Assembly (NCBI GenBank): GCA_017860985.1
Contig: JAGFXG010000040.1
Span: forward strand, 1-8,413
DNA length: 8,413 bases
Direction of reading: 5' to 3'
Source of the DNA: Deltaproteobacteria bacterium
GTDB lineage: Bacteria; Desulfobacterota; Syntrophia; Syntrophales; Smithellaceae
Position numbers and translations under genes: made by a program. The notes under the pieces are model-generated. The model made no database searches, was not told where the DNA came from, and was given only the letters and a program-made list of their open reading frames with translations. Below are positions 1-6,490 of the stretch, in pieces. Numbering within the stretch: position 1 is the stretch's first letter; each line of letters opens with the position of its first letter.

Positions 1-83
1 CTATGGAAGAGCAGTTAAGATTCGCCATCCGTGAGGGCGGCAGAACAGTGGGTGCTGGTGTCGTAAGCAAGGTAATTGAATAA
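1..83 (+). CDS. tuf: Elongation factor Tu, C-terminal end (partial, 5' cut by window)
   Basis: Only the last 26 codons and a TAA stop are present, in the frame that begins at base 3. They read MEEQLRFAIREGGRTVGAGV followed by VSKVIE, which is the nearly invariant C-terminus of EF-Tu domain 3 (the LRFAIREGGRTVGAGVV signature). EF-Tu is the cytoplasmic GTPase that delivers aminoacyl-tRNA to the ribosomal A site. The GTPase domain lies upstream, outside the window. The stop is 21 bases before the rpsJ start, with no terminator between, so tuf is probably the last str-type gene on the same transcript as the S10 genes. The family call is secure despite the short length; whether this is the only tuf copy cannot be told. 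Confidence 0.93.
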   Translation, partial: MEEQLRFAIREGGRTVGAGVVSKVIE

Positions 84-104
84 AAACTGTAGGTTATCAG
101 ATAA

Positions 105-413
105 ATGAAAGAACAAAAAATAAGAATTCGTCTCAAAGCTTACGATTATAAACTGTTGGATCGCTCTGTTGAAGAAATAGTGGATACTGCAAAAAGGACC
201 GGTGCGCGTGTCGCCGGTCCCATTCCTCTTCCTACGGAAATCAATAAATATTGTGTCAATCGTTCGCCGCACGTGGATAAAAAATCCCGGGAGCAGTTCG
301 AAATTCGCACACATAAAAGATTGATTGATATTGTCGAGCCGACGCAAGCCACGGTGGATGCGCTGATGAAATTGGATTTGTCAGCGGGAGTGGATGTCGA
401 AATTAAAGCGTAG
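105..413 (+). CDS. rpsJ: 30S ribosomal protein S10
   Basis: A 102-residue protein, against 103 in E. coli. It shows the S10 core in order: IRIRLKAYD near the N-terminus, [16 protein letters not shown] around residues 29-44, [20 protein letters not shown] in the middle and the [17 protein letters not shown] ending. S10 sits in the 30S head with S3 and S14; in other bacteria it also works as NusE, joining NusB in transcription antitermination. ATG 105 gives the standard N-terminus. The ribosome binding site is weak (AGG at 91-93, about 11 bases upstream), so translation may be coupled to tuf. It opens the S10 block, but the 21-base gap from tuf leaves no room for an E. coli-type S10 leader immediately upstream. 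Confidence 0.98.
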   Translation: MKEQKIRIRLKAYDYKLLDRSVEEIVDTAKRTGARVAGPIPLPTEINKYCVNRSPHVDKKSREQFEIRTHKRLIDIVEPTQATVDALMKLDLSAGVDVEIKA

Positions 414-430
414 GCGTTGAGTCGTGACAG

Positions 431-460
431 TGGAAAATGGTATTGTGCAACCATTTCCCA
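431..460 (+). promoter_or_regulatory. Imperfect hairpin in the rpsJ-rplC spacer
   Basis: Bases 431-440 (TGGAAAATGG) pair with 451-460 (CCATTTCCCA) with one A-C mismatch (434/457). T441-A450 can extend the stem to 11 positions around an 8-base loop. No T run follows, so it is not a standard terminator. It lies in one of the largest spacers of the window, between the S10 stop and the L3 start. The pairing is seen directly; a role as an autoregulatory or RNA-processing site is only inferred. The rest of the spacer shows nothing else convincing. Confidence 0.4.
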
Positions 461-505
461 GAATGTTGAATATCGTGGCGTAATTTACATAAAGTTGGAT
501 TAATG

Positions 506-1138
506 ATGAGCAAGGGAATCATTGGGAAAAAATTAGGGATGACACAGGTATTTGCCGAGGATGGCTCTGCCGTCGGTGTTACAGCCGTTGAGGTTGAACC
601 GTCGATTGTCGTTCAGGTGAAGACAAAAGACAAGGATGGTTATGATGCCATTCAAGTCGGATACGGCCGGGTGAAACAGAAAAATGTTACCAAACCGTTA
701 CAGGGTCATTTTAACAAGGCCAATAAGGGTTTCTTCCGTATCCTGAAGGAATTTCCTGTAAAGGACACGACGTACGAGGCAGGACAGGAAATTTCATCTG
801 AAATTTTTCAGTCCGGCGACTATGTCGATGTTGTTGGAACATCAAAAGGCAAGGGTTTTCAGGGTGTTGTGAAAAGGCATGGATTTGGCGGGGGTCGCGC
901 GACTCACGGTTCCATGTTCCACAGAGCCCCGGGGTCCATTGGAGCAAGTGCTGATCCGGCCCGTGTATTTAAAGGCACGAAAATGGGCGGTCATATGGGC
1001 AATGTCCGGAAAACCGTTCAAAATCTCGAGATCTGGCAGGTTCGTCCTGATAGAAATTTATTGTTGTTAAAAGGTTCCATCCCCGGCGGAAAAAACGGCT
1101 ATGTGATTATCACACAGGCCAGGAAAAAAAGTGCGTAA
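506..1138 (+). CDS. rplC: 50S ribosomal protein L3
   Basis: From ATG 506 the protein has 210 residues, close to the family norm, starting MSKGIIGKKLGMTQVF as expected. Family hallmarks include GTSKGKGFQGVVKRHGFGGG around 111-130, ATHGSMFHRAPGSIGAS near 132-148, FKGTKMGGHMGNVRKTVQNL near 155-174 and the DRNLLLLKGSIPGGKNG ending. L3 nucleates 50S assembly on domain VI of 23S rRNA, and its long loop reaches the peptidyl transferase centre. ATG 503 is an in-frame alternative adding one Met. I prefer 506 because the only Shine-Dalgarno-like bases (TTGGA, 495-499) would be three bases from 503 and because the family starts this way. The residue matching E. coli Gln150 is Ala147 here. It is followed after 18 bases by rplD. 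Confidence 0.97.
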   Translation: MSKGIIGKKLGMTQVFAEDGSAVGVTAVEVEPSIVVQVKTKDKDGYDAIQVGYGRVKQKNVTKPLQGHFNKANKGFFRILKEFPVKDTTYEAGQEISSEIFQSGDYVDVVGTSKGKGFQGVVKRHGFGGGRATHGSMFHRAPGSIGASADPARVFKGTKMGGHMGNVRKTVQNLEIWQVRPDRNLLLLKGSIPGGKNGYVIITQARKKSA

Positions 1139-1156
1139 ATCAGTGGAGTTATAAAC

Positions 1157-1780
1157 ATGGCAGTCGCAGATGTTTTTGATATTGAAAAGAAGAAGGTCGC
1201 CGAAGTCGAATTGAACGACGCTGTGTTTGGCGCGGAAGTCAGCGAAGCGGCAATCTATGATGTGGTCAAGATGCAGTTGGCATCGCGCCGGTCCGGTACT
1301 TCAGCAACCAAGGGTAGAAGCGATGTGAGCGGCGGCGGAAAGAAACCCTGGCGTCAGAAGGGAACAGGACGCGCCCGTTCCGGGACATCCCGATCTCCCA
1401 TCTGGAGAGGTGGCGGTATTGTTTTCGGACCTCAACCTCGCGATTACTCATACAGCGTCCCGAAAAAAGTAAGGAAGAAGGCTCTTATCTCTGCGCTGAG
1501 CATGAAAGTCAAAGAAGAGAAAATAACAATATTGCAGAATTTTCCTATGGAATCGATCAGCACGCAGGACTTTAAAAGAGTCGTGGATCTTTTCGGGATG
1601 AAGAAAGCGCTTTTTGTTGTTGATCATGACGATACCATTTTGATGAAGTCATCGCGGAATTTAAAAAACGTAAAAATGATTCGGTCGGAAGGAATCAATG
1701 TTTATGATGTTCTGAATTATGAGCATCTGGTCCTTCTTGAACCCTCTATAAAAAAGATTGAGGGGGCATTGCTGGCATAA
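1157..1780 (+). CDS. rplD: 50S ribosomal protein L4
   Basis: A 207-residue protein, against about 201-207 in the family. The extended arginine- and glycine-rich loop that reaches into the exit tunnel is intact: SRRSGTSATKGRSDVSGGG from residue 43, then KKPWRQKGTGRARSGTSRSP (62-81) and WRGGGIVFGPQPRDYSY. The C-terminal globular domain ends in VYDVLNYEHLVLLEPSIKKI. L4 binds 23S rRNA domain I early in 50S assembly and lines the tunnel with L22. In E. coli it also represses its own S10 operon through the leader; whether that happens here is unknown, and the E. coli leader position is occupied by tuf. The start has TGGAG at 1144-1148, spacing 8. The TAA stop shares base 1780 with the rplW ATG. Confidence 0.98.
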   Translation: MAVADVFDIEKKKVAEVELNDAVFGAEVSEAAIYDVVKMQLASRRSGTSATKGRSDVSGGGKKPWRQKGTGRARSGTSRSPIWRGGGIVFGPQPRDYSYSVPKKVRKKALISALSMKVKEEKITILQNFPMESISTQDFKRVVDLFGMKKALFVVDHDDTILMKSSRNLKNVKMIRSEGINVYDVLNYEHLVLLEPSIKKIEGALLA

Positions 1781-2067
1781 TGGAACTGCATCAGATCATC
1801 AAAAGAATATTAATCACGGAAAAAAGTAACATTGACCGTGAAGAAGCGAATAAGTACCACTTTGAAGTTGATCGCAGAGCCAACAAAGTTGAAATTGGCA
1901 GCGCGGTGGAAAAGTTATTCAAGGTAAAAGTTACTGAGGTCCGCGTCTTTAACGTTTTGGGAAAAAGAAAACGAATGGGCAGGGTCATGGGGCAAAAGAA
2001 TTCCTGGAAAAAAGCGGTTGTGACATTAGCAAAGGGCAGCCGTATTGAAGTCGCCGAAGGCGTATAG
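1780..2067 (+). CDS. rplW: 50S ribosomal protein L23
   Basis: A 95-residue protein, normal for bacterial L23. It starts MELHQIIKRILITEKSNIDR; Glu14 in the ITEKS motif corresponds to the conserved acidic residue (Glu18 in E. coli) that contacts trigger factor at the tunnel exit. The middle YHFEVDRRANKVEIGSAVEK and the later GKRKRMGRVMGQKNSWKKA fit the family. L23 sits at the rim of the exit tunnel beside L29 and is the docking site for trigger factor and SRP. The ATG overlaps the rplD stop by one base (TAATG). The nearest purine-rich stretch (GAGGGGG, about 1760-1766) is 13 bases away, so translation most likely depends on coupling to rplD termination. Confidence 0.97.
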   Translation: MELHQIIKRILITEKSNIDREEANKYHFEVDRRANKVEIGSAVEKLFKVKVTEVRVFNVLGKRKRMGRVMGQKNSWKKAVVTLAKGSRIEVAEGV

Positions 2068-2088
2068 AACGAGTTAAGGATTAAGCAA

Positions 2089-2910
2089 ATGGCTATTATC
2101 AAGTACAAACCGACGTCACCCGGCAGGAGATTTCAGAGTGTTTCTGATTTTGCAGAGATTACGTCAAGTGAACCGGTAAAAAGCCTTTTAAAACCGGTGA
2201 AGAAAACGGGTGGCCGCAACAGTTATGGTCGAATCACGGCGCGTCATATTGGCGGTGGTCACAAGCGTAAATATCGTATGGTTGATTTCCGGCGCAATAA
2301 GACGGATATTCCGGCTAAAGTTGCATCTATTGAATACGATCCGAACCGGTCGGCCAGAATCGCGCTGCTGAACTATCGTGATGGTGAAAAGAGATATATT
2401 GTCGCGCCTGCACAGATTAATGTCGGCGATGTTCTGGTAAGCGGTGCCAAGGCCGATATTAAACCGGGCAACGCCATCCCTTTGAAATATATCCCTTTGG
2501 GATCTTTGATTCATAATGTGGAGTTAAAGGTAGGTCGCGGAGGCCAGTTGATCAGGTCGGCAGGTGCGTATGGTCAGCTTATGGCCAAGGAAGGCACCTA
2601 TGCCCAGGTCAGGCTTCCGTCCGGTGAAGTGCGTAAAGTTTTCATTGAATGCATGGCAACCATTGGCCAGGTCGGCAACAATGAGCACGAAAACGTGAGC
2701 ATTGGTAAGGCGGGCCGAACCCGCTGGATGGGCAAGCGTCCTCACGTTCGAGGTGTTGTTATGAATCCGGTGGACCATCCGATGGGAGGCGGTGAAGGTA
2801 AATCATCAGGCGGTCGTCACCCCTGCACTCCCTGGGGGATTCCGACCAAGGGGCACAAAACGAGAAAAAATAAGAAAACCGATAAATATATTGTAAAGAG
2901 AAGAGGTTAA
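2089..2910 (+). CDS. rplB: 50S ribosomal protein L2
   Basis: A 273-residue protein, the same length as E. coli L2. The N-terminus ([15 protein letters not shown]), [20 protein letters not shown], the [15 protein letters not shown] segment and [14 protein letters not shown] are all family signatures. The catalytic-centre loop reads [13 protein letters not shown] around residues 226-238. The conserved histidine of VDHP (His230, E. coli His229 in mature numbering) is kept, while the next histidine of the common HPHGGG form is Met. The tail [19 protein letters not shown] is basic as usual. L2 bridges the subunits and is needed for peptidyl transferase assembly. TAAGGA at 2075-2080 sits 8 bases before the ATG. 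The reading frame is intact, and its 3' end contains the ribosome binding site of rpsS. Confidence 0.98.
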   Translation: MAIIKYKPTSPGRRFQSVSDFAEITSSEPVKSLLKPVKKTGGRNSYGRITARHIGGGHKRKYRMVDFRRNKTDIPAKVASIEYDPNRSARIALLNYRDGEKRYIVAPAQINVGDVLVSGAKADIKPGNAIPLKYIPLGSLIHNVELKVGRGGQLIRSAGAYGQLMAKEGTYAQVRLPSGEVRKVFIECMATIGQVGNNEHENVSIGKAGRTRWMGKRPHVRGVVMNPVDHPMGGGEGKSSGGRHPCTPWGIPTKGHKTRKNKKTDKYIVKRRG

Positions 2911-2916
2911 TAAAAC

Positions 2917-3198
2917 GTGGCACGTTCGATCAAAAAAGGTCCTTATATTGAAGAAAGCCTGCTGGCCAAGGTTAGAAAAATGGAAGCCGAAAACAGCAAG
3001 AATGTCATCAAGACTTGGTCGCGGCGTTCAACCATAACACCCGAGTTAATCGGGTACACGTTTGCCGTGCATAACGGGAAGAAGTTCATACCCGTTTATG
3101 TGACAGAGAATATGGTGGGTCATAAGATGGGCGAATTCGCGCCGACTAGAACTTTTTATTCCCATTCCGGTGACCGGAAAACAAAGGTTAAAAAGTAA
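2917..3198 (+). CDS. rpsS: 30S ribosomal protein S19 (GTG start)
   Basis: A 93-residue protein, a normal length for S19. It begins [20 protein letters not shown] and continues with [20 protein letters not shown] and the C-terminal signature [13 protein letters not shown] followed by [10 protein letters not shown]19 binds 16S rRNA in the 30S head with S13, near the A-site side of the subunit interface. The start is GTG, chosen because it gives the exact family N-terminus and no ATG is near. Its Shine-Dalgarno sequence (AGAGG, in the last rplB codons) lies in the coding end of rplB, six bases before this gene, so the two are probably translationally coupled. Confidence 0.97.
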   Translation: MARSIKKGPYIEESLLAKVRKMEAENSKNVIKTWSRRSTITPELIGYTFAVHNGKKFIPVYVTENMVGHKMGEFAPTRTFYSHSGDRKTKVKK

Positions 3199-3238
3199 TA
3201 ATTGATGCGCCAACGGTCAGGTTTGGAGTTGATAAGAT

Positions 3239-3571
3239 ATGGAAGCAAAAGCAGTTGCAAAATATATTCGGATGTCGCCTCAAAAAGTCAGGCTGGTTGT
3301 TGATCTGATTCGGGGGAAAAAGGTGCAGGAAGCACGAAATATCCTGCTCTATACCAGGAAGTACTCGGCGGGCGTTATTGCCAAAGTCCTGAAATCCGCC
3401 ATAGCCAATGCGGCCCAGAATCCTAATATTGACGAAAACACGCTTTACGTTAAGGAGATATTTGTAGACCAGGGACCGTCTTTGAAAAGATGGCGGGCAA
3501 GAGCACAGGGAAGAGCGGCGGGCATTAAAAAGAGAACGTCACATATCACCGTTGTAGTGGATGAACGATAA
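3239..3571 (+). CDS. rplV: 50S ribosomal protein L22
   Basis: A 110-residue protein, the same length as E. coli L22. The opening ([20 protein letters not shown]) and the C-terminal signature are typical. The long beta-hairpin that lines the exit tunnel, about residues 78-102 ([20 protein letters not shown], then [10 protein letters not shown]), has no deletion, so the site where macrolide-resistance changes occur in other bacteria is intact. L22 contacts all 23S rRNA domains and narrows the tunnel with L4. GGAG at 3225-3228 is the ribosome binding site, ten bases before the ATG. The 40-base gap after rpsS holds only short complementary words (CCAA/TTGG), too weak to call. The TAA stop overlaps the Shine-Dalgarno region of rpsC. 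Confidence 0.98.
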   Translation: MEAKAVAKYIRMSPQKVRLVVDLIRGKKVQEARNILLYTRKYSAGVIAKVLKSAIANAAQNPNIDENTLYVKEIFVDQGPSLKRWRARAQGRAAGIKKRTSHITVVVDER

Positions 3572-3576
3572 GGAGG
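3570..3576 (+). promoter_or_regulatory. Strong Shine-Dalgarno site of rpsC
   Basis: AAGGAGG matches the core anti-Shine-Dalgarno complement completely and lies seven bases before the TTG at 3584. It decides the otherwise unobvious TTG start of S3. It overlaps the rplV stop codon (TAA 3569-3571), so a ribosome finishing L22 is already over the site. Confidence 0.85.
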
Positions 3577-3583
3577 AACGATA

Positions 3584-4231
3584 TTGGGTCAGAAGGTTAA
3601 CCCGGTAGGATTACGATTAGGCTATATTAAAAAGTGGCAATCCGTATGGTTTGCCGAAAAGAACTACAGCGGCATGCTGCTCGAAGACTTGAAAATCAGA
3701 AAATACCTGAAGAAAAAGCTTTATCATGCCGGTATTTCTCATATCGAAATTGAGCGTGCAGCCAACAAGGCCAAAGTCAATATTTATGCAGCCAGGCCCG
3801 GGGTTATTATCGGGAAAAAAGGATCAGAGATAGAGAAGCTTAAAGCGGAAATCGAGAAGTTTTCGCAGGCTGAAATTATCGTCAATATACTGGAAGTTCG
3901 CAAACCGGAAACGGATGCCCAGTTGGTGGCTGAAAATGTTGCCATGCAATTGGAAAGACGTGTTGCGTTCCGGCGTGCCATGAAAAAATGTGTAGGTTAT
4001 GCTCTGAAGTTTGGAGCCAAAGGCATCAAGATCACCTGTTCCGGACGGCTCGGCGGCGCTGAAATGTCACGCTCCGAATGGTACCGTGAAGGAAGAGTTC
4101 CGCTGCATACGCTTCGGGCTGATATCGACTACGGTTTTATTGAAGCCCACACGGCATATGGTTTAATCGGTGTTAAGGTTCTCATTTTTCATGGAGAAGT
4201 TTTGCCTGCAAAAAATGAAAAACAGGTATGA
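3584..4231 (+). CDS. rpsC: 30S ribosomal protein S3 (TTG start)
   Basis: A 215-residue protein, inside the usual 210-235 range. The N-terminus [19 protein letters not shown] is the standard S3 opening, which fixes TTG 3584 as the start. The KH RNA-binding domain has its GxxG loop at residues 77-80 ([13 protein letters not shown]). The C-terminal domain has FRRAMKKCV near 129-137, including the basic residues matching those linked to mRNA helicase activity in E. coli, then [20 protein letters not shown] and [12 protein letters not shown]3 forms part of the mRNA entry channel with S4 and S5. The tail is short ([11 protein letters not shown]), lacking the long charged extension of some relatives. 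The TGA stop overlaps the ATG of a 19-codon open frame as ATGA (4228-4231). Confidence 0.98.
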   Translation: MGQKVNPVGLRLGYIKKWQSVWFAEKNYSGMLLEDLKIRKYLKKKLYHAGISHIEIERAANKAKVNIYAARPGVIIGKKGSEIEKLKAEIEKFSQAEIIVNILEVRKPETDAQLVAENVAMQLERRVAFRRAMKKCVGYALKFGAKGIKITCSGRLGGAEMSRSEWYREGRVPLHTLRADIDYGFIEAHTAYGLIGVKVLIFHGEVLPAKNEKQV

Positions 4232-4287
4232 TTCCAATAAGAGGCCGGATCAAGAAAGATTACTGTGAAGGAAAACGGGAGTTGTAG
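4228..4287 (+). other. Possible 19-codon ORF spanning the rpsC-rplP gap
   Basis: An open frame of 19 codons begins at an ATG overlapping the rpsC stop (ATGA) and ends in TAG three bases before the rplP ATG. Its product would be [19 protein letters not shown], a basic peptide that I do not recognise. It covers the otherwise empty 59-base spacer and contains the rplP ribosome binding site (GGGAG, 4277-4281). It has only a poor binding site of its own (AGG two bases before ATG), so expression would rest on re-initiation after S3. The geometry is suggestive of a coupling frame, but a short open frame in 60 bases can arise by chance. Confidence 0.25.
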
Positions 4288-4290
4288 ATT

Positions 4291-4713
4291 ATGTTAATGC
4301 CAAAACGGGTAAAATATAGAAAATTGCAAAAAGGCCGCATGGGAGGAAAGGCGACCAGGGGCGGTACCATCGCTTTTGGCGACTATGGATTACAGGCGGC
4401 TGAATGCGGATGGGTTTCCGCAAGGCAGATTGAAGCGGCGCGTGTTGCGATGACTCGTTATGTAAAACGTGGCGGTAAAATCTGGATTCGCGTATTTCCG
4501 CACAAGTCGATCACGAAGAAACCGGCTGAAACCCGTATGGGTAAAGGGAAAGGCGCTCCGGAAGGATGGGTGGCCGTTGTGAAACCCGGATCGGTTCTCT
4601 ACGAGATGGAAGGCGTAACCAGGGAAGTGGCCAAAGAAGCTTTTCGTCTTGCTTCCCATAAACTGGCCATTTCAACAAAGTTTTTATCAAGGGAGATGTC
4701 TGATGAAAATTAA
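4291..4713 (+). CDS. rplP: 50S ribosomal protein L16
   Basis: A 140-residue protein, slightly longer than the 136 of E. coli through a polar tail (SREMSDEN). It starts [19 protein letters not shown], then shows [40 protein letters not shown] and [20 protein letters not shown]. Arg82 in the RMGKGKG loop corresponds to E. coli Arg81, the arginine hydroxylated by RoxA/YcfD there. L16 binds at the A-site side of the 50S and helps place tRNA. ATG 4291 is preferred over ATG 4297 because MLMPKR is the usual family start and GGGAG (4277-4281) is nine bases upstream. Its last 11 bases overlap rpmC in another frame. Confidence 0.98.
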   Translation: MLMPKRVKYRKLQKGRMGGKATRGGTIAFGDYGLQAAECGWVSARQIEAARVAMTRYVKRGGKIWIRVFPHKSITKKPAETRMGKGKGAPEGWVAVVKPGSVLYEMEGVTREVAKEAFRLASHKLAISTKFLSREMSDEN

Positions 4714-4897
4714 GGAAATCAGAGGTCTTGGCATTAACGAGCTTCAAACAAAAAACAAAGAATTGGCGGAAGAACTTTTTCGGTTGAAGATTCGGCATGC
4801 ATCGGGGCAACTCGAATCAACCGCGACGCTGGGCCGCCTTCGCAGGGAGATTGCCCGTATTGCAACGGTGCTCAAGGAAAAGGAGGCCGCAGGTTAA
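4703..4897 (+). CDS. rpmC: 50S ribosomal protein L29
   Basis: A 64-residue protein, the usual L29 length. It reads [20 protein letters not shown], then [20 protein letters not shown] and [20 protein letters not shown]: two long helices with the NKELxEELFxLKxxxxxGQLE family signature. The frame is open further upstream to another ATG at 4649. However, ATG 4703 gives the canonical N-terminus and has GGGAG at 4691-4695 at good spacing; the longer form would add 18 residues unlike any L29. It overlaps the end of rplP by 11 bases, so the two are probably coupled. L29 sits at the exit-tunnel rim beside L23. Confidence 0.95.
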   Translation: MKIKEIRGLGINELQTKNKELAEELFRLKIRHASGQLESTATLGRLRREIARIATVLKEKEAAG

Positions 4898-4900
4898 TAT

Positions 4901-5158
4901 ATGGCTGAAAGAAGCAACAAGCGCACGGTAAAAGGTGTGGTGGTCAGTGACAAGATGGATAAAACCATCGTGGTGAAAGCCGAAAGATTGGTCAAGCACC
5001 CTGTGTTTCACAAATATGTCCGCAGGCACGTAAAATATAAAGCCCATGATGAGCAGAACCAATGCAAGACAGGGGATACGGTATTAATCATTGAAGCAAG
5101 GCCGATGAGCAAAGACAAGCGCTGGCGGATGCTGGAGATTCTGGAAAAGGCGAAATAG
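4901..5158 (+). CDS. rpsQ: 30S ribosomal protein S17
   Basis: An 85-residue protein, typical for S17. Signatures are [20 protein letters not shown] at the N-terminal OB-fold strands, [19 protein letters not shown] in the middle, and [20 protein letters not shown] near the C-terminus. S17 is an early-binding protein of the 30S body that contacts helices 7 and 11 of 16S rRNA. The ATG follows the rpmC stop after three bases. AGGAGG at 4881-4886 is 14 bases away, while AGGT at 4891-4894 is at more normal spacing. This is the last gene of the classical S10 operon. Confidence 0.97.
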   Translation: MAERSNKRTVKGVVVSDKMDKTIVVKAERLVKHPVFHKYVRRHVKYKAHDEQNQCKTGDTVLIIEARPMSKDKRWRMLEILEKAK

Positions 5159-5162
5159 AAAC

Positions 5163-5182
5163 CTGTCTGGTTGGGCAGACAG
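5163..5182 (+). promoter_or_regulatory. Perfect hairpin at the S10/spc boundary
   Basis: CTGTCTG (5163-5169) and CAGACAG (5176-5182) form a perfect 7-bp stem with a six-base GTTGGG loop. It begins five bases after the rpsQ stop codon. The bases after it (CTTGTGATAG) are not T-rich, so it lacks the hallmark of an intrinsic terminator. The rplN binding site (GGAG 5194-5197) is outside the stem and stays accessible. No promoter elements could be supported in the 46-base gap. It may mark an RNA-processing, pausing or attenuation point; that role is inference. Confidence 0.45.
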
Positions 5183-5204
5183 CTTGTGATAGTGGAGTTT
5201 ATTT

Positions 5205-5573
5205 ATGATTCAGATGCAGACAGTTCTAAATGTTGCCGATAATTCCGGCGCCAAGAGGGTCGCTTGTATTAAGGTGCTGGGCGGTTCGAAGCGTCGTTTC
5301 GCCAGCCTGGGCGATGTCATCGTGGTTGCGGTGAAAGAGGCAATTCCGAATTCCAAGGTGAAAAAAGGCGATGTGATGAAGGCGGTCATCGTCCGCACTG
5401 TAAAAGAGGTGAGACGGCCGGACGGCTCTTATCTTAAATTTGATGACAACTCCGCTGTTCTGATCAACAATCAGATGGAACCGATCGGGACCAGAATATT
5501 TGGGCCTGTTGCACGTGAACTTAGAGCTAAACAGTTTATGAAGATTATATCTCTGGCTCCAGAGGTTTTGTAA
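5205..5573 (+). CDS. rplN: 50S ribosomal protein L14
   Basis: A 122-residue protein, about the length of E. coli L14 (123). It starts [20 protein letters not shown], then [60 protein letters not shown] and [13 protein letters not shown], all matching the family in order. L14 lies on the 50S interface, forms bridge B8 with 16S rRNA and, with L19, surrounds the sarcin-ricin region; in other bacteria it is the docking site for the silencing factor RsfS. ATG 5205 is preferred to the in-frame ATG 5214 because MIQMQT is the family start and GGAG (5194-5197) lies seven bases upstream. It opens the spc block. Confidence 0.98.
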   Translation: MIQMQTVLNVADNSGAKRVACIKVLGGSKRRFASLGDVIVVAVKEAIPNSKVKKGDVMKAVIVRTVKEVRRPDGSYLKFDDNSAVLINNQMEPIGTRIFGPVARELRAKQFMKIISLAPEVL

Positions 5574-5594
5574 GCTGTTTTAAAGAGGGGAAAA

Positions 5595-5918
5595 ATGAGT
5601 TTAGGCAGATTGAAAAAAGGAGATATGGTTAAAGTGCTTTCCGGTAAAGACAAAGGCAAAACCGGCAAAATTCTGAAAACCATACCCGAAAAAAGCAAAG
5701 TGATCGTGGAAAAGATCAACGTGATCAAGAAGCATAAAAGACCTGATCAGAAAAGCAAGGGCGGTGTCGTGGAGAAAGAGGCGGCGATGAATGTTTCCAA
5801 GGTCAGCATCATTTGCGGCAAATGTAAAGAGGCGACCAGGATTAGAAATCGTATCCTTGAGGACGGCAAAAAGATTCGTATCTGCAGTAAGTGCAATGAC
5901 GTTATCGATGTGGGTTAA
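5595..5918 (+). CDS. rplX: 50S ribosomal protein L24 (zinc-ribbon type)
   Basis: A 107-residue protein of normal length. A KOW motif spans about residues 6-33 (LKKGDMVKVLSGKDKGKTGK), followed by VEKINVIKKHKRPDQKSKGG and KEAAMNVSKVSI. The C-terminal part carries two cysteine pairs, C74-x2-C77 and C97-x2-C100 (IICGKCKEATR and IRICSKCNDVID). These are well placed to bind zinc, as in many L24 proteins outside the gamma/betaproteobacteria; metal binding is inferred, not shown. L24 is one of the two initiator proteins of 50S assembly and later sits near the tunnel exit. AGAGGGG (5584-5590) is the binding site. rplE follows after six bases. Confidence 0.97.
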   Translation: MSLGRLKKGDMVKVLSGKDKGKTGKILKTIPEKSKVIVEKINVIKKHKRPDQKSKGGVVEKEAAMNVSKVSIICGKCKEATRIRNRILEDGKKIRICSKCNDVIDVG

Positions 5919-5924
5919 GAAAAA

Positions 5925-6464
5925 ATGGCAAGATTAAAGGAATATTATTTAAAAACAGTTGTGCCGGCTCTGGTCAAGGAATTCGACTACAAGAATCCCA
6001 TGCAGGTTCCGAAATTGGAAAAGATTGTTGTTAATATGGGACTGGGAGAGGCCATTTCAAACGTAAAAATTATCGATGGCGCTGTGCAGGAAATGGCGAT
6101 GATTACGGGTCAGAGGCCGGTCATCACCAAAGCGAAAAAATCCATTGCCACGTTTAAACTTCGCCAGGGGATGCCGATAGGATGCTCGGTGACGTTAAGA
6201 AAAGAAACGATGTACGAGTTTTTTGATCGCCTGGTAAACGTTGCATTGCCGAAAGTGAGAGACTTTCGGGGAATATCGCAAAGCGCGTTTGACGGCAGGG
6301 GGAATTATTCTCTCGGTCTACACGAACAAATTATATTCCCGGAAATTGATTACGATAAAATAGAAAAAATCAAGGGAATGAACATCACGATTGTGACATC
6401 GGCAAAAACGGACGAGGAAGCCCGTGTTCTGCTGAAGTTGATGGGTGTACCTTTCAAGAATTAA
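5925..6464 (+). CDS. rplE: 50S ribosomal protein L5
   Basis: A 179-residue protein, the same length as E. coli L5. Family segments are [99 protein letters not shown] and [19 protein letters not shown]5 binds 5S rRNA with L18, contacts P-site tRNA and forms the central bridge with S13. The ribosome binding site is poor (A-rich AAGAAAAA before the ATG), so translation probably depends on coupling to rplX six bases upstream. In E. coli this junction is where S8 binds the spc mRNA to repress it; I could not see an obvious S8-type stem here by eye. Confidence 0.98.
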   Translation: MARLKEYYLKTVVPALVKEFDYKNPMQVPKLEKIVVNMGLGEAISNVKIIDGAVQEMAMITGQRPVITKAKKSIATFKLRQGMPIGCSVTLRKETMYEFFDRLVNVALPKVRDFRGISQSAFDGRGNYSLGLHEQIIFPEIDYDKIEKIKGMNITIVTSAKTDEEARVLLKLMGVPFKN

Positions 6465-6477
6465 TAGAGGAAGCTCC

Positions 6478-6482
6478 GGAGG
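6478..6482 (+). promoter_or_regulatory. Strong Shine-Dalgarno site of rpsN
   Basis: GGAGG lies eight bases before GTG 6491 and fixes the non-ATG start of S14. It is in the 26-base gap after the rplE stop, which contains nothing else of note. Confidence 0.8.
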
Positions 6483-6490
6483 AATATCGA

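Noticed and set aside
15..347. 110-codon minus-strand open frame across the tuf end and rpsJ
   Set aside because: It is antisense to EF-Tu and S10 coding sequence, with no supporting start signal or recognisable domain.
424..483. A 19-codon GTG-initiated frame inside the rpsJ-rplC spacer
   Set aside because: There is no binding site before the GTG and no recognisable product, and the bases are better explained by the hairpin. Unlike the rpsC-rplP frame, it does not abut either neighbouring gene.
466..493. Promoter-like TTGAAT with a 16-base spacer and CATAAA before rplC
   Set aside because: Both elements match consensus at only four of six positions, and a start would fall almost at the rplC ATG, leaving no room for a leader.
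3210..3231. CCAA/TTGG and CAAC/GTTG pairings before rplV that could hide its binding site
   Set aside because: Only four base pairs each and mutually exclusive, so too weak to form a stable structure.
4649..4702. Upstream extension of rpmC to ATG 4649
   Set aside because: It would add 18 residues not seen in L29 and is entirely within rplP; ATG 4703 has the binding site and the canonical N-terminus.
5900..5960. An S8 repressor-type RNA structure at the rplX-rplE junction, as in E. coli
   Set aside because: I looked for a helix with paired flanks around the L5 start and saw none by eye; the gap is only six bases. A covariance-model search would be needed to exclude it fully.
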